This document shows positions 1 to 5,383 of a stretch of 5,416 nucleotides of DNA, in pieces. The notes under the pieces were generated by a model. That model saw only the letters and a list, made by a program, of their open reading frames with translations, made no database searches and was not told where the DNA came from. Numbering within the stretch: position 1 is the first letter of the stretch; every line of letters begins with the position of its first letter. Source of the DNA: DATGLW01 sp035293965 (GTDB taxonomy: Bacteria; Actinomycetota; Acidimicrobiia; Acidimicrobiales; RAAP-2). The DNA lies in assembly GCA_035293965.1 (NCBI GenBank), contig DATGLW010000113.1:1-5416 (forward strand). Direction: 5' to 3'. The position numbers were made by a program, and so were the translations under genes.

Positions 1-138
1 AGCCGAATCGTCGGCATCGAAGCGCCGGAGCAGCCCGATCAACTCCAGGATGTCCTCGTCGCGCAGCGCGTTGTGCTTCTCCGGGCGATCGAGGGTGATG
101 CGCGCCACCCGCGCGCTGACCTCGTAGCCAATTGCCAT
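1..138 (-). CDS. Enoyl-CoA hydratase/isomerase (crotonase) family protein, N-terminal fragment
   Basis: This is the 5' end of a minus-strand gene cut by the left edge of the window; 46 codons are visible. The protein starts MAIGYEVSARVARITLDRPE and continues KHNALRDEDILELIGLLRRF. A short beta strand followed by 'ITLDRPEKHNAL', then a helix, is the hallmark N-terminus of the crotonase superfamily, whose members bind acyl-CoA and catalyse hydration, isomerisation or related steps, usually in fatty-acid or aromatic degradation. The oxyanion-hole and catalytic residues lie beyond the edge, so the exact reaction cannot be assigned. The ATG at 138-136 is preceded by a purine-rich GGGGGGAG run with a four-base spacer, which fixes the start well. 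The gene diverges from the PPOX pair and may share a control region with it. Family assignment is confident; substrate is unknown. Confidence 0.85.
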   Translation of the reverse strand, partial: MAIGYEVSARVARITLDRPEKHNALRDEDILELIGLLRRFDADDSA

Positions 139-142
139 GGAT

Positions 143-150
143 CTCCCCCC
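143..150 (-). promoter_or_regulatory. Ribosome binding site of the crotonase-family gene
   Basis: Read on the minus strand, GGGGGGAG lies four bases before the ATG at 138. It is the only well-placed Shine-Dalgarno-like site among the starts in this window, so this gene probably has an ordinary leadered mRNA. Confidence 0.5.
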
Positions 151-187
151 TCGGGCTCGATTCCGGGCGACGTGGCCGCCGGAGCCA

Positions 188-193
188 ACTCTA
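188..193 (-). promoter_or_regulatory. Weak candidate -10 element for the crotonase-family gene
   Basis: On the minus strand the hexamer reads TAGAGT, a TANNNT match inside one of the few AT-richer patches of the spacer (about 185-198). It would give a leader of roughly 40 bases, compatible with the downstream ribosome binding site. No convincing -35 hexamer is visible, so this is a guess from position and composition. Confidence 0.2.
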
Positions 194-213
194 TTCGACG
201 ATCACCCAGGGAC

Positions 214-251
214 GCCCGAGGGCGGGCCCGCGTATGGGTGCCGCCCCGGGC
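214..251. repeat. Bulged inverted repeat in the divergent spacer
   Basis: GCCCGAGGGCGG (214-225) can pair with CCGCCCCGGGC (241-251), giving 11 base pairs with a single unpaired A at 219 and a 15-base loop. It lies between the candidate promoters of the two divergent transcription units. It could be an operator dyad, a structured RNA element if transcription crosses it, or a chance product of very GC-rich sequence. No T-tract follows, so a classical terminator is less likely. Confidence 0.35.
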
Positions 252-314
252 TCCGCGGACGCCAGGCGGCGCGGACCTCGAGGTACCGCCGGGAGCGGCG
301 AGCTCGTTGGTAGG

Positions 315-320
315 TAGGCT
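315..320 (+). promoter_or_regulatory. Candidate -10 element placed for a leaderless PPOX transcript
   Basis: TAGGCT matches TANNNT and ends six bases before the GTG at 327, which would put the first transcribed base at or near the start codon. The overlapping sequence AGGTAGG (312-318) could instead serve as a Shine-Dalgarno site with an eight-base spacer, so the two readings compete. No -35 consensus is visible. Confidence 0.3.
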
Positions 321-326
321 CGCCTC

Positions 327-794
327 GTGCGGCACGGGGGGTTGGCGCGGGGAGGGGGACAGGTCGGCGAGGATCCGATCGCCGAGGCCCTCCGCTTCGT
401 GGCAGCCCACCCGCACGTCTTCCTACTTGCCCGTCGCCGCGACGGGTTCCCGACCGGGTACGCGATGATGGCGCGGGTCCGCAACGGCTGCGTCGAGTTC
501 AGCACGTACCGGGCGAGTGCCAAGGTCCGCAACGTGCAGCGCGACGGATGGGCATCGGTCCTCGCGCGCACGGGCGGCCACGAGCCACTGGTGCTCGTCG
601 CGTCGGGGCCGGTGGAGGTCCTCGAGGACGTCGGATGGGGCCTGGATCCCGTCGGCGAGTCGAGTGGGCCCGCCGCGACGGTGCCCCGGGAGGTCACCGA
701 AACGGTCCGAGCCCGGCACTCGAGCGGCAAGAGGGTCGTCCTGCGGCTCAGGGTCGAGCATGCCCGGTTCACCAGTCCGGCGATGCGCCAGTGA
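327..794 (+). CDS. PPOX-fold (pyridoxamine 5'-phosphate oxidase-like) flavin/F420-binding protein
   Basis: This encodes 155 residues with the split-barrel PPOX fold pattern: an N-terminal helix (about 15-28), a strand 'VFLLARRRDGFPTGYAMMA' (31-49), then 'CVEFSTYRASAKVRN' (55-69). The last segment contains the basic residues (R62, K66, R68) and N69 that in this superfamily contact the phosphate of FMN or coenzyme F420. Known members are small cytosolic oxidoreductases, often dimers, acting on PLP precursors, biliverdin, quinones or xenobiotics; the substrate here cannot be read from sequence. The GTG start at 327 is chosen over the in-frame TTG at 342 because a GGTAGG/TAGGCT element precedes it; the first 14 residues are Gly-rich and not family-like, so the start is uncertain. 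The stop overlaps the next gene by four bases, implying translational coupling to a second PPOX-like protein. Confidence 0.75.
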   Translation: MRHGGLARGGGQVGEDPIAEALRFVAAHPHVFLLARRRDGFPTGYAMMARVRNGCVEFSTYRASAKVRNVQRDGWASVLARTGGHEPLVLVASGPVEVLEDVGWGLDPVGESSGPAATVPREVTETVRARHSSGKRVVLRLRVEHARFTSPAMRQ

Positions 795-1177
795 GCCCCC
801 GGCGCGACATCGCCATGACGACGCCCGAGATCGAGGCCTTCCTGGGGGCCAGGCGCGACTGCGTCGTCGTGAGCCTCGACGGCCTCGGCCGCCCCGATGG
901 CACCGTCGGGAGCCTGGTGCGCGACGGGCGCCGGACGTCGTTCGACGTCGCCGCCGACGACCCCCTCGTGGCGCTCCTCGATCGCGACCAGCGCACCTGC
1001 TGCGTGGTCGAGGAATTCCCCTCCTACTACGAGATCAAGGGCGTGATGGTGCACGGCATCGCCACGCGTCGCCCCGTCGGCCGTGCGAGCGACCGCGCCA
1101 CCTACGACCTCGAGGTGTCGTCGGTCGTGAGCTTCGACTTCGGCAAGCTGCTCGGTCCCGCGCCGCCGCGGGCGTGA
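791..1177 (+). CDS. Second PPOX-fold family protein, translationally coupled
   Basis: This encodes 128 residues of the PPOX superfamily. I start it at GTG 791, whose GTGA overlaps the upstream stop by four bases; the resulting N-terminus 'SPRRDIAMTTPEIEAFL' matches the 'SRR-x-x-I-x-MT-x-x-E-(x)3-FL' opening that I recall for actinobacterial members. ATG 815 is the alternative and would give 120 residues. Later family-like segments are 'RTCCVVEEFPSYYEIKGVMV' (68-87) and 'HGIATRR'. In related proteins the stretch before these reads roughly K-x-x-KVxNLxRDPR and binds the flavin phosphate. Here it reads 'DVAADDPLVALLDRDQR' (52-68), with acidic or hydrophobic residues where Lys/Arg are expected. 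Cofactor binding may therefore be altered, or may need its coupled neighbour. The 3' end runs 76 bases into the convergent GNAT gene. Function unknown beyond the fold. Confidence 0.75.
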   Translation: MSPRRDIAMTTPEIEAFLGARRDCVVVSLDGLGRPDGTVGSLVRDGRRTSFDVAADDPLVALLDRDQRTCCVVEEFPSYYEIKGVMVHGIATRRPVGRASDRATYDLEVSSVVSFDFGKLLGPAPPRA

Positions 1178-1806
1178 GCACGTTCCGCGGCACGAGCGAC
1201 GCGAGCGGCCAGACGCCGGCGCACGGCTGGCCATTCCGGAGCCACGATCGAGTACATCGCCGTGTCGCGAAGCTGGCCCTCCTCGCCGGCGACCCGCGAT
1301 GGCTGCCAGCAGCGCAAGGTGCCCTCGAAAGAGGCCCCAAGCGCTGCCAGGGCCGCGCGCGCCCGCTCGTTTCGGGCGTCGGTCTTGAAGTCGGCCCGGC
1401 CGACACCCCAGGAACCGAAGGCCTCCTCGAGAAGGAGCAGCTTGGCCTCGGTGTTGACGCCGGTGCCCTGGGCCGAGGCCGCCAGCCACGTGCCGCCGAT
1501 CTCGAGCGCGAAGGGCACGACGCCGCCGGGAAGGGTGCGGATGTTGAGGAACCGGGTCACCCCCACCGGCTGCCCGTCGGCGACGCGGATCTGGGCAAAG
1601 GAGATCGACCGCCCCGCGGCATGGTCGGCCAGCAGCTCCGCGACGTAACGGCCGACACCTTCGTCTCCCTCGGGCACCGCCGTATAGCGATAGGTCCGCC
1701 GGTCCTCCCCCGCCGCGGCGGTCAGCGCATCGGCGTGGTGCCTGCCGAGTGGCTCCAGGCGCACCAGCGCGCCCGCGAGCGGGCGGGTGGCGACGACCCC
1801 TGGCAT
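1102..1806 (-). CDS. GNAT family N-acetyltransferase (RimJ/RimL type)
   Basis: This encodes 234 residues. 'LVRLEPLGRHHADALTAAA' (14-32) is the first strand and helix of the acetyltransf_3 group. 'VGVTRFLNI' (81-89) and 'LEIGGTWLA' (101-109) are the central strands. 'AQGTGVNTEAKLLLLEEAF' (112-130) is the acetyl-CoA pyrophosphate loop and helix, and 'ADFKTDARNERARAALAALG' (138-157) is the conserved KTD-x-x-N-x-x-(S/A) segment. Members transfer acetyl from acetyl-CoA to amino groups of proteins, peptides or small molecules; the acceptor is not predictable. The core ends near residue 203, so about 30 residues ('AERAHARGGAGPSSLPKSKL' and beyond) form an extra Ala/Arg-rich tail, most of it encoded inside the overlap with the convergent PPOX gene. 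The ATG at 1806 fits the family N-terminus, but GGAGG is only one base away, too close for normal initiation. GTGs at 1869 and 1866 are weaker alternatives. Confidence 0.85.
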   Translation of the reverse strand: MPGVVATRPLAGALVRLEPLGRHHADALTAAAGEDRRTYRYTAVPEGDEGVGRYVAELLADHAAGRSISFAQIRVADGQPVGVTRFLNIRTLPGGVVPFALEIGGTWLAASAQGTGVNTEAKLLLLEEAFGSWGVGRADFKTDARNERARAALAALGASFEGTLRCWQPSRVAGEEGQLRDTAMYSIVAPEWPAVRRRLAARVARAAERAHARGGAGPSSLPKSKLTTDDTSRS

Positions 1807-1812
1807 TCCTCC

Positions 1813-1818
1813 AGGGTA
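1813..1818 (-). promoter_or_regulatory. Candidate -10 element placed for a leaderless GNAT transcript
   Basis: On the minus strand TACCCT (TANNNT) is followed by exactly six bases (GGAGGA) and then the ATG at 1806. This spacing would start the RNA at the A of the start codon, which would explain why the Shine-Dalgarno-like GGAGG is too near to work. No -35 consensus is visible. Confidence 0.35.
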
Positions 1819-1890
1819 CCGACGGCCGCCACCGGCCGGCGCGCGTCGGCGCGTCCGTCCGGCCACCACGGTGATGCCCCAGGCTCGGGG

Positions 1891-1896
1891 TAGGGT
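1891..1896 (+). promoter_or_regulatory. Candidate -10 element of the mrfB-mrfA operon
   Basis: TAGGGT (TANNNT) ends eight bases before the GTG at 1905, again compatible with a leaderless or nearly leaderless transcript. The overlapping GGGGTAGGG (1887-1895) could alternatively act as a ribosome binding site about nine bases from the start. I see no GAAC/GTTC-type LexA dyad in the spacer, so SOS control is not supported by the sequence. Confidence 0.3.
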
Positions 1897-1904
1897 CGGG
1901 CCCG

Positions 1905-3077
1905 GTGGTGACGGTCGGCTCGGACGACTCGCGCACGCGCCGGGCCGCGGCAGGGCTGCGCGCCCGCGGCCGGCTCCTGCAAGAGTCGGAGGTGGCAGCG
2001 GCTTCGAGCGGCGCTGACCACGGCGGGGATGCGACCGGGGGCGGGCATGCGACCGGCGGCGGGGATGCGACCGGGGGCGGGGCCGCGACCGGGGGCCCCG
2101 CAGCCACGCGGGCCGCACGGGTGACCTGGCTCGGCGACCTGGAGAAGCGCTACGCCTCCCTCGCCCTCGCAGACCTCTACGACCTCAGCGGCGCTCGCCG
2201 TCACGGCGCCACTGCCCACGTGCTGGTCCGGCGCAGCGGGGTCGCGGCCCCCTGCCTTCCCGCCCCCGACCAGGCCCGGGCCCTCCTCCAGAGCCACCTC
2301 GACCTGGTGTTCGGCATCGGCCCGGTGGGCGCGGGACGCCTCCGACAAGAGGGGGTGACCTCGGTGGCCGAGCTTGCCGACCACGACCGTCACGGCCCGG
2401 CGGCGGCCGACGTCATGGCGGAGTGGGACGGTCACGACCTCCCTTCGATCTGCGCGCGCCTCTCGGGGCGCCTCGGCGAGCGCGGGCACCTGCTCAGCTC
2501 GCTGGCCTGCGCCATGGTCGACCCCGGCGAGGTGGTCTTCTTCGACCTCGAGACGATGGGGCTCTGGAACAACACAGTGTTCCTCGCCGGCGTCGGCCGG
2601 ATGGTCGACGGCGGCGTCGAGGTCCGCCAGTACCTGGCCCCGAGCTTCGCCGACGAGACCGCCGTGGTGGCGCTGGCCCTCGAGGAGCTGCGCCGGGCCC
2701 GCGTGGTGGTGACGTTCAACGGCCGCACGGCCGACCTGCCCTGGCTCGAGAACCGCGCCTTCTACTACGGGCTCGGCCCCCTGCCGCCGATCGCCCACGT
2801 CGACCTCATGTACGGCACGCGCGGGCGCTTCGTGCGCGACCGGGGCGTGCTGCCCGACGTCCGGCTGGCCACCGTCGCCCGCGACCTCCTCGGGTTGGCC
2901 CGCCCCGAGCACGACGTGCCGAGCTGGCTCGTGCCCCAGATCTACGAGCACTACGCCCGGGCGCCGGGGCGACGCCAGGGGCTGCTCGCGCCCCTCGTCG
3001 ACCACAACCGGGCGGATCTCGACGCGCTCGTCCTGCTGCTCGAGATCCTCTGCCGCGAAGCCGCGGCATGGCCATGA
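1905..3077 (+). CDS. mrfB: MrfB/YprB-like RNase H-fold DEDD exonuclease
   Basis: This encodes 390 residues. Residues 1-72 are low-complexity and include four GxATGG repeats (41-64). 'LEKRYASLALADLYDLSGAR' (79-98) opens the conserved part. 'FGIGPVGAGRLRQEGVTSVA' (136-155) resembles a helix-hairpin-helix DNA-binding motif. The nuclease domain (about 209-384) shows 'FFDLETMGL' (D214, E216), 'VVTFNGRTADLPWL' (D277), 'HVDLMY' (D300) and 'DHNRADLDAL' (H367, D371), the acidic set of DEDD exonucleases in the RNase_H_2/YprB family. B. subtilis MrfB is an exonuclease that acts with helicase MrfA in mitomycin C lesion repair. The C-terminal TPR extension I recall for the Bacillus protein is absent, since this one ends just after the nuclease fold. 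The start is GTG 1905 (GTG 1908 possible); because the N-terminus is not conserved, it remains uncertain. It overlaps the helicase gene by four bases, so the two products are probably made together. Confidence 0.85.
   Translation: MVTVGSDDSRTRRAAAGLRARGRLLQESEVAAASSGADHGGDATGGGHATGGGDATGGGAATGGPAATRAARVTWLGDLEKRYASLALADLYDLSGARRHGATAHVLVRRSGVAAPCLPAPDQARALLQSHLDLVFGIGPVGAGRLRQEGVTSVAELADHDRHGPAAADVMAEWDGHDLPSICARLSGRLGERGHLLSSLACAMVDPGEVVFFDLETMGLWNNTVFLAGVGRMVDGGVEVRQYLAPSFADETAVVALALEELRRARVVVTFNGRTADLPWLENRAFYYGLGPLPPIAHVDLMYGTRGRFVRDRGVLPDVRLATVARDLLGLARPEHDVPSWLVPQIYEHYARAPGRRQGLLAPLVDHNRADLDALVLLLEILCREAAAWP
2025..2096 (+). repeat. Four in-frame 18-base tandem repeats in mrfB
   Basis: Units at 2025-2042, 2043-2060, 2061-2078 and 2079-2096 follow GGGGATGCGACCGGGGGC. 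Units 1 and 3 are identical; units 2 and 4 differ by two bases each. They encode GDATGG, GHATGG, GDATGG and GAATGG (residues 41-64), a flexible Gly-rich linker ahead of the conserved region. The period is a multiple of three, so gain or loss of a unit would keep the frame. Confidence 0.9.
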
Positions 3078-5350
3078 CCGGCGACATCGACCGGCTCGTC
3101 GAGCACCTCGCGGCTGCGCCCGGCTATCGCGGCCAGATCGTCCACGTCGAGCGCCAGGCGGCCCAGCCCTTCCAGCACCGCAGGCCGGAGCGGCCCCTGC
3201 TTTCCCCGCTGGCACGGCTCCTCGACCACGAGGGTGTGGACCTCTACGCCCACCAGGCCGAGGTGATCGACCGCTGGCGGGAGGGATCCGACGTCGTGGT
3301 GGCCACCCGGACGGCCTCGGGCAAGAGCCTCGCCTACAACCTGGTCGTCGCCGAGGAGCTGCTCGCGCGGCCTGCCGCCACCGCCCTCTACCTGTTCCCC
3401 ACCAAGGCGCTCGGCCACGACCAGCTCGACCGCCTGGTCGAGCTCGACCGGGTTCTCGGGCTCGGAGCCCGGCCAGCGGCCTACGACGGCGACACGCCGC
3501 CGGCCGAGCGGGCCCACATCCGGGCCCGCTCCCGCATCGTCGTGTCCAACCCCTACGGCCTGCACGAGTACCTGCCCCAGTCGACCTCCCTGCGGCGCTT
3601 CCTCGCCAACCTGGCCGTGGTCGTGGTCGACGAGGCCCATCGCTACCGCGGCGTGTTCGGTTCCCACGTCGCCCTCGTGCTCCGCCGGCTGCTGCGCCTG
3701 TGCGACCGCCTCGGTGCCCGGCCCCGGTTCGTCCTGGCCTCGGGCACCGTCGCCAACCCCGCCGAGCACGGGGGTGCCCTCACCGGGCGCGACGTGGCCG
3801 TCGTGGACGACGGTGGTGCGGCGGCCGCCGACCGCACCGTCGTCGTGTGGGACTCGATGCGCGATCGTGACCATTCGGCGGCCCGGCAGGCTGCCGGGCT
3901 GGTGGCCGCCCTGGCCACCGCGGGCCAGCGGACGCTGTGCTTCACCGGGTCGCGCGTGGGGGCCGAGCTCGTGGCGGCCTGGGCGGCGGAGCGGGCACCG
4001 GGCCGGACCGTCAGCCCCTACCGTGCAGGGTTCCTGCCAGCCGAGCGCCGCCACATCGAGCGACAGCTGCGCGACGGCTTCCTCGACGCGGTGGTGAGCA
4101 CGAACGCGCTCGAGCTCGGGATCGACATCGGCGGCCTCGACGCAGTCGTGCTCTCCGGGTACCCGGGCACCGTGGCCTCGACGTGGCAGCAGATCGGCCG
4201 CGCCGGCCGGAGCGGCCGGCCCGCGCTGGCGGTGCTCGTTGCTGGCGACGACCCCCTCGACCAGTATTTCGTCCGGCGGCCGGACCTGCTCTTCGCCTCG
4301 CCCGTCGAGCGGGCCGTCGTGTCGCTCGCCAATCCCGAGGTGCTCACCGGCCAGGTGCTCTGCGCGGCGGCCGAGCTGCCGCTGACCGCCGACGACCGGC
4401 GCCACTTCGGTGACGGTCTCGAACCGGTGGTCGCCCGCCTCGCCGAGGAGGGCCTGGTCGCACCGGGCCCGGCCGGTCGCGTCTTCACCGGCGGCTTCCG
4501 CCCGGCGAGCGCCGTACGCCTCGACGGCCGCGGAGGCGACTCGGTCGAGGTGCGCGCCGCCGGTGAGCTGATCGAGGTCCTCGAGCGGTGGCGGGCCTTG
4601 CGCGAGGCGCACGAGGGTGCCGTGCTGCTGCACCGGGGCCAGCGCTTTCGAGTCTGCCGGCTCGACCTCGAGGCGGGCCGGGCGGAGGCCGAGCCGGTCG
4701 ACGGCCACGAGCACACCGAGCCCCTGGTGACCAAGGACTACGCGCTCGGCGCGCCCGACCTCAACCGCCTCGCCGGGTCCGGGTCGTGGCGCATCGAGCT
4801 CGGCCCGGCCCTCGTCCGCCAGCGGGTCGTCGGCTACCGGCTGCGCCGGGGCGACGAGCTCGTCGCGAGCCACGACCTCGACCTGCCGCCAGTCGATCTC
4901 GACACGCGGGCCCTGTGGCTGACCCCCCGGGCCGACCTGGCGACGGTCGTGGGCACCGGGCGCGACCTGCTCGGGGCCCTGCACGCGGCGGAGCACGGGC
5001 TGATCCACGCCCTGGCCCTGCTCGCCATGTGCGACCGCGGCGACGCGGGCGGGCTGTCGACGCTGGCGCACCCCGCCTCGGGGGGCCCGCTGGTCGCCGT
5101 GTACGACGGCCACGCCGGCGGGGCCGGCATCGCGGATGCCGCCTTCGAGCACTTCGGCGAGCTCGTGTCGATGACCCTCGACATGGTCGAGCGCTGCGAG
5201 TGCGAGCTCGGCTGCCCGCGTTGTGTCTTCGACCGGGCGTGCGGCAGCGAGAACCATCCCATGGACCGCGTCGGGGCCGCCCGGGTGCTGCGCTCCCTCC
5301 TGCCCGCTGCCGGGCCCCTGCCACCTTGGGGCCGGCTCGTCGAGGCCTGA
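3074..5350 (+). CDS. mrfA: MrfA/YprA-like DEXH-box helicase with C-terminal MZB (DUF1998) domain
   Basis: This encodes 758 residues, close to the roughly 750 of B. subtilis MrfA. Superfamily 2 motifs appear in order: Q-like 'LYAHQAEVI' (57-65), I 'TASGKS' (80-85), Ia 'PTKAL' (109-113), II DEAH (186-189) followed by 'RYRGVFGSH', III 'SGT' (223-225) where SAT is usual, IV-like 'LCFTGSRVGAE' (288-298), V 'STNALELGIDIG' (342-353) and VI 'QQIGRAGRSGR' (372-382). The C-terminus has C708, C710, C714, C717 and C723 in 'RCECELGCPRCVFDRACG', the zinc-binding MZB signature. MrfA is an ATP-dependent 3'-5' DNA helicase that works with the MrfB nuclease on mitomycin C damage. ATG 3074 gives an ATGA overlap with the mrfB stop; ATG 3068 is equally in frame (760 residues). 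There is no strong Shine-Dalgarno site, which fits translational coupling. A hairpin follows the stop directly. Confidence 0.92.
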   Translation: MTGDIDRLVEHLAAAPGYRGQIVHVERQAAQPFQHRRPERPLLSPLARLLDHEGVDLYAHQAEVIDRWREGSDVVVATRTASGKSLAYNLVVAEELLARPAATALYLFPTKALGHDQLDRLVELDRVLGLGARPAAYDGDTPPAERAHIRARSRIVVSNPYGLHEYLPQSTSLRRFLANLAVVVVDEAHRYRGVFGSHVALVLRRLLRLCDRLGARPRFVLASGTVANPAEHGGALTGRDVAVVDDGGAAAADRTVVVWDSMRDRDHSAARQAAGLVAALATAGQRTLCFTGSRVGAELVAAWAAERAPGRTVSPYRAGFLPAERRHIERQLRDGFLDAVVSTNALELGIDIGGLDAVVLSGYPGTVASTWQQIGRAGRSGRPALAVLVAGDDPLDQYFVRRPDLLFASPVERAVVSLANPEVLTGQVLCAAAELPLTADDRRHFGDGLEPVVARLAEEGLVAPGPAGRVFTGGFRPASAVRLDGRGGDSVEVRAAGELIEVLERWRALREAHEGAVLLHRGQRFRVCRLDLEAGRAEAEPVDGHEHTEPLVTKDYALGAPDLNRLAGSGSWRIELGPALVRQRVVGYRLRRGDELVASHDLDLPPVDLDTRALWLTPRADLATVVGTGRDLLGALHAAEHGLIHALALLAMCDRGDAGGLSTLAHPASGGPLVAVYDGHAGGAGIADAAFEHFGELVSMTLDMVERCECELGCPRCVFDRACGSENHPMDRVGAARVLRSLLPAAGPLPPWGRLVEA

Positions 5351-5351
5351 C

Positions 5352-5383
5352 CGGGGCGGCCTCTCCGGAGACCGGCCGCCCCG
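5352..5383 (+). terminator. Strong GC hairpin after mrfA, probable terminator
   Basis: CGGGGCGGCC (5352-5361) and GGCCGCCCCG (5374-5383) form a perfect 10-base-pair stem with a 12-base loop that itself contains the palindrome TCTCCGGAGA. It begins two bases after the mrfA stop codon. No T-run follows, which is common for terminators of high-GC Actinomycetota. The remaining bases to 5416 show no recognisable gene or site. Confidence 0.6.

Noticed and set aside
548..790. Upstream extension of the second PPOX frame
   Set aside because: The extra residues lie within the first PPOX gene in another frame and are low-complexity. The family N-terminus begins at GTG 791.
517..1893. 458-codon plus-strand open frame crossing both PPOX genes and the GNAT gene
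   Set aside because: It has no recognisable domain, lies in a different frame from the PPOX proteins and runs antisense through the well-supported GNAT gene.
1807..1904. LexA/SOS box upstream of the repair operon
   Set aside because: I looked for a GAAC-N4-GTTC-type dyad in the spacer and found none, so damage-inducible control by LexA has no sequence support here.
2025..2096. CRISPR-like array
   Set aside because: The 18-base units are directly adjacent with no spacers and are in frame in mrfB, so this is a coding minisatellite.
191..2107. Long minus-strand open frame (638 codons) spanning the PPOX and GNAT region
   Set aside because: Its translation is low-complexity Arg/Pro/Ala/Gly-rich with no domain, and it is out of frame with the recognisable GNAT protein on the same strand. 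It is a by-product of GC-biased codons.
2423..3067. Upstream extension of the helicase frame inside mrfB
   Set aside because: The frame stays open but translates to Arg/Pro-rich sequence. The helicase's family-like N-terminus begins at the ATG pair 3068/3074, which also forms the overlap with the mrfB stop.
1722..3215. 497-codon minus-strand open frame across mrfB
   Set aside because: It overlaps the conserved nuclease gene antisense and its sequence has no family signature.
1905..5350. DISARM-type defence locus because of the helicase and DUF1998/MZB domain
   Set aside because: There is no separate DrmB, no phospholipase D-like DrmC and no methyltransferase. The helicase and MZB domain are in one polypeptide of MrfA length next to a MrfB-type nuclease.
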